Notes: generated from the sequence alone by a model not told the origin. Numbered from the stretch's first letter, positions 1 to 8,807 are shown. The stretch: DNA of 64,000 nucleotides from Vibrio tasmaniensis (GCF_024347635.1 NZ_AP025511.1:186001-250000); one strand, 5' to 3'. Numbers and translations are program-made.

Positions 1-1
1 G

Positions 2-841
2 ATCGGAGTACCGTTACTGACCTTTTTCCCATCTCAAGAGAGTCAGCTGGTATTCATTGTGGTCAGTGGCGTGATGTTCTTTGCTTTCCGTATCAATAAC
101 TACGGATTCGCAACCGCCTTTATCACCTTGCTTGTGCTCTTCTGCTTCAATCAATTAGGGGAAGGCTACGCCGTTGTTTTGCCGAGATTAGCTGATACTT
201 TCATTGGTAGTGCGCTCGCTGTTTTAGCGGTTAGCTATATTTTACCGGACTGGCAATCAAAACGACTTCACAAAGTGATGGCAGATGCACTCGATTCCAA
301 TAAAGATTATCTCGCACAGATCATTGGCCAATACCGCGTGGGCAAGAAAGATAGCCTCAACTATCGTATCGCTCGCCGTAGTGCACATAACAACGATGCA
401 AACCTGACTGCCGCTATCAGTAGTATGCTGGTTGAACCGGGCAAGTATCGCACTTCTGAAGATGAGAGCTTCCGATTCCTAACACTCAATCATGCACTAC
501 TCAGCTATATTTCTGCTCTGGGGGCACACAGAACACGTATCGATGACGAAGCGACACACAAACTAGTATTAGATGCGCACAGAGTAATCCACGAGCATCT
601 AGACGCTCTAAATGATCAACTCTATTCTCATCAAGAACAGTGTGAAGTGAAAAACGCTTACGACCCTGAACTTGATAAACGTTTGAGTGAATGGCGAGAA
701 GAAGATGAAAGCTCTGTTCGAATGGTTCTACAACAGCTCCATTTGATTTACCGAATGCTTCCAGAACTGCATACCTTAGCCACAAAATTTGCAGTTAAAG
801 TTAAGATTGAAAAACCGCTTGAAAAAGAAGTTTCAAGATAA
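2..841 (+). CDS. yccS: YccS/FUSC-family inner-membrane protein, C-terminal part
   Basis: The gene starts left of the window; the open frame runs from base 2 without interruption. The visible 279 residues begin with hydrophobic segments (two or three membrane helices up to about residue 80) and continue as a long soluble, charged helical domain. The segment LLSYISALGAHRTRI near residue 170 is typical of the C-terminus of YccS/YhfK proteins (FUSC family, related to aromatic-acid efflux pumps). An internal ATG at 59 exists but lies inside the membrane region, so it is not a start. The transported substrate of the family is not established. An inverted repeat at 914-947 follows the gene. Confidence 0.75.
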   Translation: MGVPLLTFFPSQESQLVFIVVSGVMFFAFRINNYGFATAFITLLVLFCFNQLGEGYAVVLPRLADTFIGSALAVLAVSYILPDWQSKRLHKVMADALDSNKDYLAQIIGQYRVGKKDSLNYRIARRSAHNNDANLTAAISSMLVEPGKYRTSEDESFRFLTLNHALLSYISALGAHRTRIDDEATHKLVLDAHRVIHEHLDALNDQLYSHQEQCEVKNAYDPELDKRLSEWREEDESSVRMVLQQLHLIYRMLPELHTLATKFAVKVKIEKPLEKEVSR

Positions 842-1192
842 AAAACAAAACAACTGTAAAAACAAAAAGATAACAAAACTGGTCACTTATTAAACATCAC
901 GAAAATCTATACATTGCTCTACCAACTGACTCAATCAGGTAGAGCAACCTCTCACCTATCCTTTATTTACAAGGACTAAAGAAATATCAAACCGTACAAA
1001 CCGGCTGACTTTGATTGACTCGCTCATAACTTTGTCTAACATTCCTCGGACAAAAAACAACCAAATGGATTTATAGTTGTCTTAGTTTTAGGAAACTTCA
1101 AACTTCATTTAATATTCGCTTAATCTTGTTTGATTTCCTAAACCAGTAAGCTATGCTCTATTGAGCATATGGATTTGAACTAGGGTCACATT
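842..1192. other. Intergenic stretch with one inverted repeat
   Basis: AT-rich, no credible ORF. TTGCTCTACC (914-923) pairs with GGTAGAGCAA (938-947) around a 14-base loop. It could end the upstream FUSC gene, but no T-tract follows, so an intrinsic terminator is uncertain. Confidence 0.4.
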
Positions 1193-1354
1193 ATGAATAC
1201 ACAGCAATTTGAAGCATTTAAGCAGAAAATACAGCTCCTTAACCCACAGCAATTGAAAGCACTTCAAGGCGAAATAGATGACAACCTTGAAACAGATCAG
1301 CGTTCTCTTCTAACGGATGAAGAGTTAAACGTACTTAGCGAGCTGTTCAATTAA
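1193..1354 (+). CDS. Small hypothetical protein, 53 aa
   Basis: A short ORF (begins MNTQQFEAFKQK, ends LSELFN). ATG at 1193 is preceded by AGGG at proper spacing. The composition is helical and Gln/Leu/Glu rich, with no signal peptide or membrane segment. The phrase LNPQQLKALQGEI recalls the N-terminal helical segment seen ahead of the zinc finger in some IS1595-type transposases, but no zinc ligands and no transposase body follow, so it is either an independent small protein or a relic. Function unknown. Coding status is inferred from the start context and the absence of any competing gene. Confidence 0.5.
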   Translation: MNTQQFEAFKQKIQLLNPQQLKALQGEIDDNLETDQRSLLTDEELNVLSELFN

Positions 1355-1475
1355 TAGACTGTCGTCACTATTTTAGCTTAAATCCACCTGTTCTCAGTAA
1401 ATTGTACCCGTTCTCCATTGCACTCAAAATATCGTCCGCCTAGACTTATTTCATACGTCAATAAAAGGTTCTGTT

Positions 1476-1796
1476 ATGTCGATATCTGGTATTCAATCTG
1501 GTTACGCCATTATTCAGCAGTCAACCAACATGGCTGAAGAAGCCGCTATCGAGCTTAACCAAAACTCCAAACCCTCTCTAAAATCCGACGACACTTTCCA
1601 AACTAACGATTTGAGCTTCAATCAAATAGAACCTGAACAATCCATTTCGTTTAAAGAGAAAGAGCCTGAATCTGCTTCGTCCTCTACGGAAGCGTTAGTA
1701 AAGCTGACACAAAGCGCAAATTACAACCGTATTGGTGCGAGTGTGGTTGATCGTCAAAACGAAGCCATTGGTAGCCTTCTCGATATCCATATCTAA
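1476..1796 (+). CDS. Hypothetical protein, 106 aa, flagellar-rod-like C-terminal helix
   Basis: ATG preceded by AAAGG seven bases upstream. The N-terminus (MSISGIQSGYAIIQQS) is a potential amphipathic helix and residues 25-70 are polar and low in complexity. The last 30 residues (LTQSANYNRIGASVV, then AIGSLLDIHI) have the spacing of the C-terminal helix of flagellar rod/hook proteins, which usually ends in a Leu-Leu-Asp-Ile type motif. There are no flagellar genes nearby, so a flagellar role is only a resemblance. No signal peptide or membrane helix. Likely a Vibrio lineage protein of unknown function. Confidence 0.6.
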   Translation: MSISGIQSGYAIIQQSTNMAEEAAIELNQNSKPSLKSDDTFQTNDLSFNQIEPEQSISFKEKEPESASSSTEALVKLTQSANYNRIGASVVDRQNEAIGSLLDIHI

Positions 1797-1968
1797 TTCG
1801 AACTACAATTTAGCGATTTGTTGGTGATGCTTGCCCTCTTTTTGACTAACAAACGGCTCTAAACCCATACAAACTGTAACTCATTATATCTGACGCTTGT
1901 TTCTGGTTTATTACTCGGTAGAATCAGCGCAAACCAATTTGCTGCACAAACTTTACTTCATACTATTT

Positions 1969-3228
1969 ATGCCAAAACTAAATCTGCATCGCCGTGACTA
2001 TGTTTCTATTTTAGGAGGCGACATCTCCGCAGACGAATTAGAAAAAAAGCTTCAACCTCACTTTGAAAAGCCAGTAAACAAGCTGACACCTAGCCCCTAC
2101 CTGACAGAAAAGAATCTCACACGCCGTTGGACTGCTCTCGATAACGCTGAATCGCAAAAAGAGCTGCTCGACTCGCATACAGAAAGTCAGATTCAAGCTT
2201 ACGAGAAAAACATCGAGCACTTTATTGGCACAGTGAAAGTCCCTGTCGGCATCTCCGGCCCTTTAAGAGTTAATGGCCTGTTTGCTACGGGTGACTACCT
2301 AGTCCCACTAGCAACCACAGAAGCCGCGCTTGTCGCATCGTATAACCGTGGCTCAAAACTTATCACGGCTTGTGGTGGCGCAAGTGCGATGCTGCTCAAT
2401 GAAGGGGTAACACGAACTCCAGGTTTCGCATTCCAAGGTTTAGTAGAAGCAGGACAGTTTGTGGCCTGGGCAGTAACCCAATATGAGCAATTTAAAACCT
2501 TAGCTGAATCAACCACATCACACGGCAAACTTACCGACATCAATGTCAACATCGAAGGCAACCATGTTTACTTGGTGTTTGAATTTCTAACAGGTGATGC
2601 TTCTGGTCAGAACATGGTGACCATAGCGACCAATGCCGTGTTTGAATACATCATTGAAAATACGCCAGTGAAACCCGATCACGCCTTCCTAGATGGCAAC
2701 TTATCGGGCGACAAAAAAGCCAATACCCAAACCTTGCGCAGCGTTCGTGGTAAAAAGGTAACAGCCGAGGTCAACATCTCAGCAGAGCTTGTTGCTAAGT
2801 ACCTCCACACCACACCAGAGAAGATGGTGCAGTTCGGACAAATGACCACCGTCGGTGGTGCTCTAAGCGGTACGATTGGTATCAATGCTCATTATGCGAA
2901 TGCACTTGCTGCACTCTACATTGCTTGCGGACAAGACGCGGCGTGTGTTGCTGAGTCTGCAATTGGTATGACTCGTATGGAGCTCAACAAAGAAGGTGGT
3001 TTGTACGCGAGCGTAACGCTTCCTAACTTGATGTTAGGAACAGTCGGTGGCGGTACAGGCCTACCAAGCCAAAAAGCGTGTCTCGATTTACTAGGGCTAC
3101 ACGGCAACGGTAAATCACAAGCCTTAGCTGAGGTGTGTGCTGCTTTATGTTTGGCGGGTGAACTATCGATTGTCGGCGCATTCTGTGCGGGTCACTTTTC
3201 GCGAGCTCATCACAAGTTAGCGCGCTAG
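1969..3228 (+). CDS. Hydroxymethylglutaryl-CoA reductase
   Basis: Catalyses NADPH-dependent reduction of HMG-CoA to mevalonate. Recognisable blocks in order: substrate loop VPVGISGPLRV, ATTEAALVAS with the catalytic Glu near residue 115, DGNLSGDKKA with the catalytic Lys near 249, GQDAACVAES with the catalytic Asp near 323, the glycine-rich TVGGGTGLPSQ, and the C-terminal His in the GHFSRAHHK segment. The order and sequence suit a soluble class I-like enzyme without a membrane anchor. I start at ATG 1969 (MPKLNLHRR, 419 aa); the frame also opens at a TTG at 1897, but the 24 extra residues look non-coding. Vibrios make isoprenoids by the MEP route and no other mevalonate gene is in the window, so its role is unclear. 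V. cholerae carries a similar gene, long discussed as laterally acquired. Confidence 0.9.
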   Translation: MPKLNLHRRDYVSILGGDISADELEKKLQPHFEKPVNKLTPSPYLTEKNLTRRWTALDNAESQKELLDSHTESQIQAYEKNIEHFIGTVKVPVGISGPLRVNGLFATGDYLVPLATTEAALVASYNRGSKLITACGGASAMLLNEGVTRTPGFAFQGLVEAGQFVAWAVTQYEQFKTLAESTTSHGKLTDINVNIEGNHVYLVFEFLTGDASGQNMVTIATNAVFEYIIENTPVKPDHAFLDGNLSGDKKANTQTLRSVRGKKVTAEVNISAELVAKYLHTTPEKMVQFGQMTTVGGALSGTIGINAHYANALAALYIACGQDAACVAESAIGMTRMELNKEGGLYASVTLPNLMLGTVGGGTGLPSQKACLDLLGLHGNGKSQALAEVCAALCLAGELSIVGAFCAGHFSRAHHKLAR

Positions 3229-3281
3229 TTTCTGTTATAAAACCTTAAATCGACCGTTGTCACGCATAGAGTGAGTTGTGT

Positions 3282-4193
3282 ATGGATTACTTACATTTAT
3301 CGCGAGTGAGCCTTAAACACCTCACTGCGCTTCATATTATGCTGAACACCCACAGCGTCACTCAAACCTCAGAGCAACTCTTTGTCAGCCCTTCGAGTGT
3401 GAGTAAGACATTATCTCAGCTGCGTGACATCCTTAACGACGAGCTTTTCTATCGAGACGGCACCAAGCTGATCCCGACTCCCTTTGCCCTGAAAATAGCC
3501 CCCACCGTTCACGCGATTCTTTCCAGCATGAACGGGCTACTTCACCAAAAGAGTTTTACTCCTCAAGCGTACCAAGGCAGCTTTTCACTTTCGATGCGTG
3601 AAAGTACCTTCGAAGTGTTTGCCTCGAAGATCAGCAAAATCACCACTGAACTAGCACCAAAAGCCAAACTTAATATCTATTCGAAACAGGAACTTGGATT
3701 CGATGCTTTACTCAGTGGTAAGGTCAACTTGATCTTGTTGCCCCACGATATCTCTCAGCCACCAACGGATAACAAAGAACTGGTATGGGAAACGATTCTT
3801 CCTGATGAGATGGTTTGCTTGATGGGCGCACACCACCCTCTCGCTCAGCAAGAGCTAACGGTTGAAGGCTATTTAGATTACAAACACATTGGAATCTTAG
3901 ATAACGAACTGTCTAAGCCTTACTTTGAGCAAAACTTGGTGCAATGTCATAAGCCTAGAGATATGGCGATATCAGTAGCGGACTTTGGCGCGGCGGCAGT
4001 GCTATGTCACCACACACCTTTCTTGTTCACTTGTTCAAAACAATGGGCTGAGCATGCCAAACAAGCACAAGGTTTGGTAAGTAAGCCGCTTCCTTTTGAT
4101 TACGGAAAAGTGGCGTATAGCTTGGTGTGGAACAAGCCAAACATGAACGACCAAGCCATTAAATGGTTGTGTGACTTGTTTTTAGAAGCCTAA
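3282..4193 (+). CDS. LysR-family transcriptional regulator
   Basis: The N-terminal winged helix-turn-helix (residues 5-65; TQTSEQLFVSPSSVSKTLSQL is the recognition segment) is followed by a periplasmic-binding-protein-like effector domain to residue 303. ATG 3282 (MDYLHLSRV) is preferred over a TTG two codons upstream because a GAGTGAG stretch precedes it. It lies 53 bp downstream of the HMG-CoA reductase gene in the same direction, so co-transcription is possible, though LysR genes more often regulate divergent neighbours. It converges with yjjW, ending 28 bp from it. Ligand and targets unknown. Confidence 0.85.
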   Translation: MDYLHLSRVSLKHLTALHIMLNTHSVTQTSEQLFVSPSSVSKTLSQLRDILNDELFYRDGTKLIPTPFALKIAPTVHAILSSMNGLLHQKSFTPQAYQGSFSLSMRESTFEVFASKISKITTELAPKAKLNIYSKQELGFDALLSGKVNLILLPHDISQPPTDNKELVWETILPDEMVCLMGAHHPLAQQELTVEGYLDYKHIGILDNELSKPYFEQNLVQCHKPRDMAISVADFGAAAVLCHHTPFLFTCSKQWAEHAKQAQGLVSKPLPFDYGKVAYSLVWNKPNMNDQAIKWLCDLFLEA

Positions 4194-4220
4194 CTCTTTT
4201 CGCATTGATGACCGAAAATA

Positions 4221-5135
4221 TTAGGTATAAACCTCAGGTGTTTGCATTGGCCTTTGAACAATTGAGTAGAGCTTATCGTGAAAAGTTTGCATTTGTTGTT
4301 CGGTGCATTTCGGCCAATCTAACGCTTCGCCAATTACCCCATGGTGTTGAAACGCATTTAACCGAATTCGAACATCACTTGGCAACCCCTTCAAGTAATA
4401 CCCGACCTGCTCTACCTCGATATCTAGGTCACTTTTATTAGGAATATGCAGCAACCGGACTTCATGTAACTTACCTTTATCAGCTAAGTAGTTGATGGTA
4501 TCAAACACTCGATGGTTTCCTCTACCCACTAACCATTGGTGCGTTTCAGATTGCCATGATTTTAGGTCGATCATCGCGCCATCAAGGTAAGGTAACACTT
4601 TGCCCCATCCTTGCAGCGACAACGAACCGTTACTATCAATAAAGCACGTTAAGTGTGCCAATTGCGGGTCGCTTTTGATCGCTTGAAATAGCTCGATGAT
4701 AAACGGTAATTGCATGGTCGCCTCGCCACCTGAAACGGTAATACCACTCAAGAAGAATTGATTGTGCCTAACCAGTTCAAGTACCTCGGATACTGTCATC
4801 GTGGTGATTTTTGGGCTCGACTTATGATCACAGGTATCGATGCACTGATCACAGTCGGTACACGCTACCGGATCCCATTTCACTTTGCCTTCCACAAGAC
4901 TCAGGGCACTGCTCGGGCAGCCACTCACGCAATCTCCACAATGGTTGCAGTGGTTGATGGTGTGAGGGTTGTGACAAGTGATGCAATCGAAATTGCATCC
5001 CTGTAGGAACAGCACCAAGCGATTTCCGGGTCCATCAACACAAGAAAAGGTCAGCACACGGCTGACCTTCGCTTGTTTTTCTGTCTTATTATTTTTAACC
5101 CTAGCCATTTGAGTTGTTAGATCAGAAATTTTCAT
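4221..5135 (-). CDS. yjjW: YjjW-family glycyl-radical-enzyme activase (radical SAM)
   Basis: Radical SAM protein expected to install the glycyl radical on the adjacent YjjI. The CX3CX2C cluster motif is visible as CNFDCITCHNP near residue 48. It is followed by a bacterial ferredoxin insert with two cysteine sets (CNHCGDCVSGC and CTDCDQCIDTC), as in activases of the PflA/HpdA type. ISGVTVSGGEAT-like residues (GITVSGGEAT near 132) form the SAM-binding GGE motif. 304 aa, close to family length. It lies 56 bp downstream of yjjI on the same strand, so the two form an operon. The exact start is uncertain: an in-frame ATG nine codons in would give MARVKNNK. The yjjI substrate is unknown in E. coli too. 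Confidence 0.88.
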   Translation of the reverse strand: MKISDLTTQMARVKNNKTEKQAKVSRVLTFSCVDGPGNRLVLFLQGCNFDCITCHNPHTINHCNHCGDCVSGCPSSALSLVEGKVKWDPVACTDCDQCIDTCDHKSSPKITTMTVSEVLELVRHNQFFLSGITVSGGEATMQLPFIIELFQAIKSDPQLAHLTCFIDSNGSLSLQGWGKVLPYLDGAMIDLKSWQSETHQWLVGRGNHRVFDTINYLADKGKLHEVRLLHIPNKSDLDIEVEQVGYYLKGLPSDVRIRLNAFQHHGVIGEALDWPKCTEQQMQTFHDKLYSIVQRPMQTPEVYT

Positions 5136-5191
5136 AATTCACATTGTTCGCATTCGAAACGCATCACACACATAACGCACGCACGTTAAAG

Positions 5192-6757
5192 CTATTCGTA
5201 TGTCGGCGACATCTCTAAGCTTGCCACGCGTGGCTTACGCTCTAGAATGCCCGTATTTTTAGCGGCTTCAGCACCAAGAAAAGTAGTATTGGTGCGTGAA
5301 CCTTGCTCGTCATATTTAGCAATATCAGACAGCTTGATCATGTAACCCGTCACACGAACCAAATCGTTCGATGCTACGTTAGCTGTGAACTCGCGGTAAC
5401 CCGCTTGAATCGCGCCCTTACACAGGTTGAACATCGCTTCTGGATTTGATTTCACTGTTTCGTCGATGGTCAGAATGTCACTGATACCCGACGTATAGAA
5501 CTTATGGTGACCAACCGTCGCACGAACGTAAGAAACTGGATCCGGTTCTGTTCCGTAAGGGATGCGAACACCCGGCGTCACATCTTCATCTAAGCTGATA
5601 CCACCTTGAGCGTGTAACAAAGCCTTACCTTCCAACCCATATTTCACTTCAGAGCTTTCAACGATTTCAGCCAACTTTTCAGAAATACGATGGCCTAACT
5701 GATTTGCTTGTTCATCGTGACCATAGCGCCCTGCTTTGCCTTCTTTTTCCATTAAGATGTTAACCGCCTCAGCCATGCCATAAATACCAAACATTGGCGC
5801 AAAGCGATCTTCTTCAATGAGACCTTCTTTGGTTAAGAAGCCCTCGAAGAAGTTAGACTCTTCATGTAAGAAGCGACTACGTGCGTTCATCAATTCGATC
5901 ATGATGCTGCTGTAGTTAGGCAATACTTGCTGTAAGAAGTCTACGCTGTCCTCAGATTTCAGAGCCACTTGCTTGAGGTTCATACGTACTAACGTGTTTG
6001 AACCACCCGCCAGAGGCAGAGAGTTGTAACAGCTCACGATACCAAAACGTTTATCACCGTACGCAGCAGCGTGCGCAGGATAATTAGCAATGTGCGGTTT
6101 GCTGCATTCACAGATGTTGCTCGCCGCATGACGAAGCAAATCATCAGGAGTAACTGCAGGGTCGTACATAAAGGTTAGGTTTGGTGCGATCTGCTTCAGT
6201 TCAGCATCTACGCGCAAAACCGTACGGCACACAATGTTGTCACTAGGGCCAATATTCACGTGCATGAAGGCATCTGGCAGCGTGCGATCCAGCATAATCC
6301 AGAACAGCTTCAGCTTTTGGTATACCTGCTCATCCGTCAAATCGCCAACAAAAGGCATCAACACATCGTCCAACTGACCTAAGTAAACCGGAATTGAGGT
6401 TACAGACGGAACGTGATGATAAAGGATGGTTAGCATGTTCAATGCTTCGTCGAAATTAGTTGCCGCGCTAAGCTCTAAATACTTGGAGCCTTGATGTAAG
6501 TATTTAGAATAATCAGGAAGCACATAGCGCGGCTTAAATGGGGCGTGACCTTCAAACATGTCACACAGCACACCTTGTTGTAAGGCTTGCTCTACTTCAT
6601 CGCTTACCGGCATATACGGCAGGCTGGCTTCAGCTTCTAAGGCAAGATAGCTCGACTTCTGTTTTGGGGACAGGTTGGCATCTGAAATGATATTGCTAAA
6701 GCGTTGTTGTTGATCTGAAAGTGGTGAAGCTGTAGATGACGCAGGTTGGTGGCTCAT
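5192..6757 (-). CDS. yjjI: YjjI-family glycyl radical enzyme
   Basis: 521 aa, the usual length for YjjI (DUF3029), which is shorter than pyruvate formate-lyase. The C-terminal glycyl radical loop reads RVTGYMIKL (near residue 474), the YjjI variant of the canonical RVxGY motif. A cysteine-containing active-site segment is plausible around residues 217-219 (NICECSKP). The first 20 residues are low in complexity (SSTASPLS). The gene heads the yjjI-yjjW operon. Upstream (6804-6855) are two matching inverted repeats that could be its operator. Glycyl radicals are oxygen-sensitive, so anaerobic expression is expected. Substrate unknown. Confidence 0.9.
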   Translation of the reverse strand: MSHQPASSTASPLSDQQQRFSNIISDANLSPKQKSSYLALEAEASLPYMPVSDEVEQALQQGVLCDMFEGHAPFKPRYVLPDYSKYLHQGSKYLELSAATNFDEALNMLTILYHHVPSVTSIPVYLGQLDDVLMPFVGDLTDEQVYQKLKLFWIMLDRTLPDAFMHVNIGPSDNIVCRTVLRVDAELKQIAPNLTFMYDPAVTPDDLLRHAASNICECSKPHIANYPAHAAAYGDKRFGIVSCYNSLPLAGGSNTLVRMNLKQVALKSEDSVDFLQQVLPNYSSIMIELMNARSRFLHEESNFFEGFLTKEGLIEEDRFAPMFGIYGMAEAVNILMEKEGKAGRYGHDEQANQLGHRISEKLAEIVESSEVKYGLEGKALLHAQGGISLDEDVTPGVRIPYGTEPDPVSYVRATVGHHKFYTSGISDILTIDETVKSNPEAMFNLCKGAIQAGYREFTANVASNDLVRVTGYMIKLSDIAKYDEQGSRTNTTFLGAEAAKNTGILERKPRVASLEMSPTYE

Positions 6758-6803
6758 GATTAAACCCTTAATATTTTTATGGGCTTATTTTATCTCTCAC
6801 ACG

Positions 6804-6855
6804 TACATTTCCACTAATGAAATGTATGCAAGGCTATATTTCCAAAATGGAAATA
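6804..6855. promoter_or_regulatory. Two ATTTCC-N5-GGAAAT-type inverted repeats upstream of yjjI
   Basis: Site 1 reads ATTTCC-N5-TGAAAT (6807-6823), extended outward to an 8-base dyad (TACATTTC/GAAATGTA). Site 2 reads ATTTCC-AAAAT-GGAAAT (6838-6854), extended to TATTTCC/GGAAATA. Their centres lie 31 bp apart, about three helical turns. They sit between yjjI and a divergent small ORF. The pattern suits two dimers of one regulator bound on the same face; the regulator is not identified. This is an inference from symmetry alone. Confidence 0.5.
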
Positions 6856-6890
6856 AGTGATTTATTACTTACCGGAGAATTAGCTTATCG

Positions 6891-7031
6891 ATGAAAGAAA
6901 TGGGAAGTAGAGAGGTTAACGTTGATAGTGATAGTGATAGTGATAGTGATAGTGATAGTGAAGATACTAAAAAGCACTCACCAGCTCGTCTGTTTAAAAC
7001 ACAAACGACCAAAAATAGAAAACCCACATAA
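6891..7031 (+). CDS. Small ORF with an Asp-Ser dipeptide repeat, 46 aa
   Basis: The ATG at 6891 opens a frame of 46 codons ending at TAA 7029-7031. The start is MKEMGSREVNV, then six Asp-Ser dipeptides encoded by six perfect GATAGT units, then a basic tail ending NRKPT. A GGAG lies 13 bases upstream, slightly far. The stop codon falls in the left arm of a terminator hairpin (7019-7060), the arrangement expected of a short transcribed gene. No known family. Hexanucleotide slippage would change the protein by two residues without frameshift. Whether it is translated is unproven. Confidence 0.4.
   Translation: MKEMGSREVNVDSDSDSDSDSDSEDTKKHSPARLFKTQTTKNRKPT
6924..6959 (+). repeat. Perfect hexanucleotide microsatellite (GATAGT)6
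   Basis: Six uninterrupted GATAGT copies, followed by GA. They lie inside a 46-codon ORF and encode Asp-Ser. They are the longest perfect short tandem repeat I saw in the window. Confidence 0.95.
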
Positions 7032-7060
7032 CTGACCTTAAAGCCATTAATGTGGGTTTA
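7019..7060 (+). terminator. Hairpin terminator after the small Asp-Ser ORF
   Basis: AACCCACAT (7021-7029) pairs with ATGTGGGTT (7050-7058), with flanking A and T runs that extend the stem. The loop is about 20 bases. It separates the small plus-strand ORF from the convergent methyltransferase gene and could act in both directions. Confidence 0.6.
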
Positions 7061-7106
7061 GTATTTTAAATGAGTACTCTAAATGCCAACTCAGGCATAC
7101 ACACGA

Positions 7107-7706
7107 TTACAAATGAGGAAGCACTTGTTTACGGCCTACACCCATCAGTACCTTCAAAGTACCTTGTGGGGTGCCGATTGAAAACGGTGTTGAGACTTCA
7201 ACAATCGAAAAACCTGCTGCGCTCAATACATTCTGGGAGCGCTGTTCGCTGACCCCAAAATCTTCGCTGTCGTTTTCTAAGTACCAATCCCAGTGTACAA
7301 AAACCCCATCGTTTTCTAACAGAGTATAAATAAGGCTGACCGTGTCTTGTAGGTTCGGAATAAAGCCACATACCGAAGAGGCTACTACTAAGTCAAACTG
7401 ATTTCTGAATGCTGGGTGTTGGGCTGCAAGTCCGCGCGATAAGATATCAACGACCGGCTCTACATTAGACAGCTCTTTTTTATCTAACTCTTCAATCATC
7501 CCTTCTGAGATATCGAGAGCGATGATCTCTTTTGCAAAAGGAGATATTTTCTGGCTGAGTAATCCTGTACCACAACCAAAATCAAGGACACGGGTTCCGT
7601 TCAAATCAACGAGCTGTGTTAACTGGTCAAATGCGGACTGTGCGAATACAGCAGTAGCGGGATCGTTATCCCAATCAGGTGCGTACTCGTCCCATTGTTT
7701 CGCCAT
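7107..7706 (-). CDS. Class I SAM-dependent methyltransferase
   Basis: Motif I is VLDFGCGTGLLSQKI (near residue 46), followed by an acidic strand-2 end (EIIALDISEGM) and the SSVCGFIPN region, giving a Rossmann methyltransferase fold of the Methyltransf_11/25 type. I start at ATG 7706 (MAKQWDEYAPDW, 199 aa) because GGAGG lies five bases upstream and the family starts with this KQWDEYA phrase. The frame stays open to 7769, and ATG 7718 is an alternative. Divergent from the LysR gene at 7868, which may control it. The methyl acceptor cannot be predicted. Confidence 0.8.
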   Translation of the reverse strand: MAKQWDEYAPDWDNDPATAVFAQSAFDQLTQLVDLNGTRVLDFGCGTGLLSQKISPFAKEIIALDISEGMIEELDKKELSNVEPVVDILSRGLAAQHPAFRNQFDLVVASSVCGFIPNLQDTVSLIYTLLENDGVFVHWDWYLENDSEDFGVSEQRSQNVLSAAGFSIVEVSTPFSIGTPQGTLKVLMGVGRKQVLPHL

Positions 7707-7867
7707 CATGGCCTCCATCTTTACTTCTTGTAGGTTCGGAACGCCCCCAGAATAAACCAAATTAGTCAATTCGTCATAGAGTTATCATGCAAAGATGGAC
7801 TATTTCTAAGATAGTCAGCACAATATTCAGATAATATGCACCGCCACCCGCTCAATATGGAAATGAA

Positions 7868-8746
7868 ATGAACCTTTCTCAAGTCCAAGCCTTTTGTTCA
7901 GTTGCTGATTTAGGGTCAGTCTCTGAAGCTGCTCGACAGCTAGAATGCAACCGAACCAAACTGAGCATGTCGATCAAAGCCTTGGAAAAAGAGTTAGATG
8001 TCGAATTGTTCGTACGCAGTGGCAACCACGTTGAACTCTCTGAAGCGGGCAAAGCGATTTACAAAGATTGCGAAGGAATGCTAGTGACGGCAGCGCGTAT
8101 TAAACAAACCTGCTTACATGTTTCGGGTGAATTCAACGCCGAGATTTGGATCGCACGCGACGATTCCCTACCCGATGAAATGTGGCAAAGTTTATCTCAC
8201 GCCCTAAACAACAAATACCCTTCCACTTCTTTTAACTTCGTTCTGGCTTCAAGTGGCGACTTGGCTAATCTTGTCGAAACTCAGCAAGTTGATTTTGCGT
8301 TTGGTGTTGATTACGAACGTGTCGATGATCCAAGAATTATCTACAACCCACTCGGCAAGATCCGAATGATGTCGGTATGTAAGAAAGGACATGATTTAAG
8401 TGCGATGCGAAGAGTGTCGGATGAAGTACTGAGAAATTCGATGCAAGCGACCATGGTTTATCTCAATGAAAAAGATAACCCTGAGCTTGAGCCCTTCTCT
8501 CGCCGATACATCGGCTTCTCTAGCTTCGACTTTATGTTGGATACGATTCTACGAGAAGATGCATGGGGCGTAATGCCTGAGCCATTGATACGCCATTTAT
8601 TGCGTGAACAAGAACTGGCGGTGATCAAGCACACTTATGGCCTGACTCAAGAAGACTACTGTATGTTTACCGCGGCAGGTATGGCGGAACACCCAGGTAT
8701 GAATTGGTTAGCGGATCAGATCAGCGATTACTTGTTTGATTTCTAA
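7868..8746 (+). CDS. LysR-family transcriptional regulator
   Basis: 292 aa. The N-terminal helix-turn-helix (SVSEAARQLECNRTKLSMSI) is standard LysR, and the remaining 200 residues form the effector-binding domain. It is divergent from the methyltransferase gene across about 160 bp, the classical arrangement for a LysR gene and its target. The effector domain has a rather acidic C-terminal half and no diagnostic ligand motif. It starts at ATG 7868, which opens MNLSQVQAFCSV, the normal LysR N-terminus. Confidence 0.88.
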   Translation: MNLSQVQAFCSVADLGSVSEAARQLECNRTKLSMSIKALEKELDVELFVRSGNHVELSEAGKAIYKDCEGMLVTAARIKQTCLHVSGEFNAEIWIARDDSLPDEMWQSLSHALNNKYPSTSFNFVLASSGDLANLVETQQVDFAFGVDYERVDDPRIIYNPLGKIRMMSVCKKGHDLSAMRRVSDEVLRNSMQATMVYLNEKDNPELEPFSRRYIGFSSFDFMLDTILREDAWGVMPEPLIRHLLREQELAVIKHTYGLTQEDYCMFTAAGMAEHPGMNWLADQISDYLFDF

Positions 8747-8807
8747 AGTGTCAGATAATGTTCAATCTCGACACTTAAAATCATCTAACAAATAAAAAGC
8801 CCTCTCT

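Noticed and set aside
914..947. Firm intrinsic terminator call after the FUSC gene
   Set aside because: Good stem, but no T-tract after it and a long loop; kept only as a note.
7070..7252. 60-codon plus-strand ORF
   Set aside because: It overlaps the 3' end of the methyltransferase gene on the other strand and has no ribosome-binding site.
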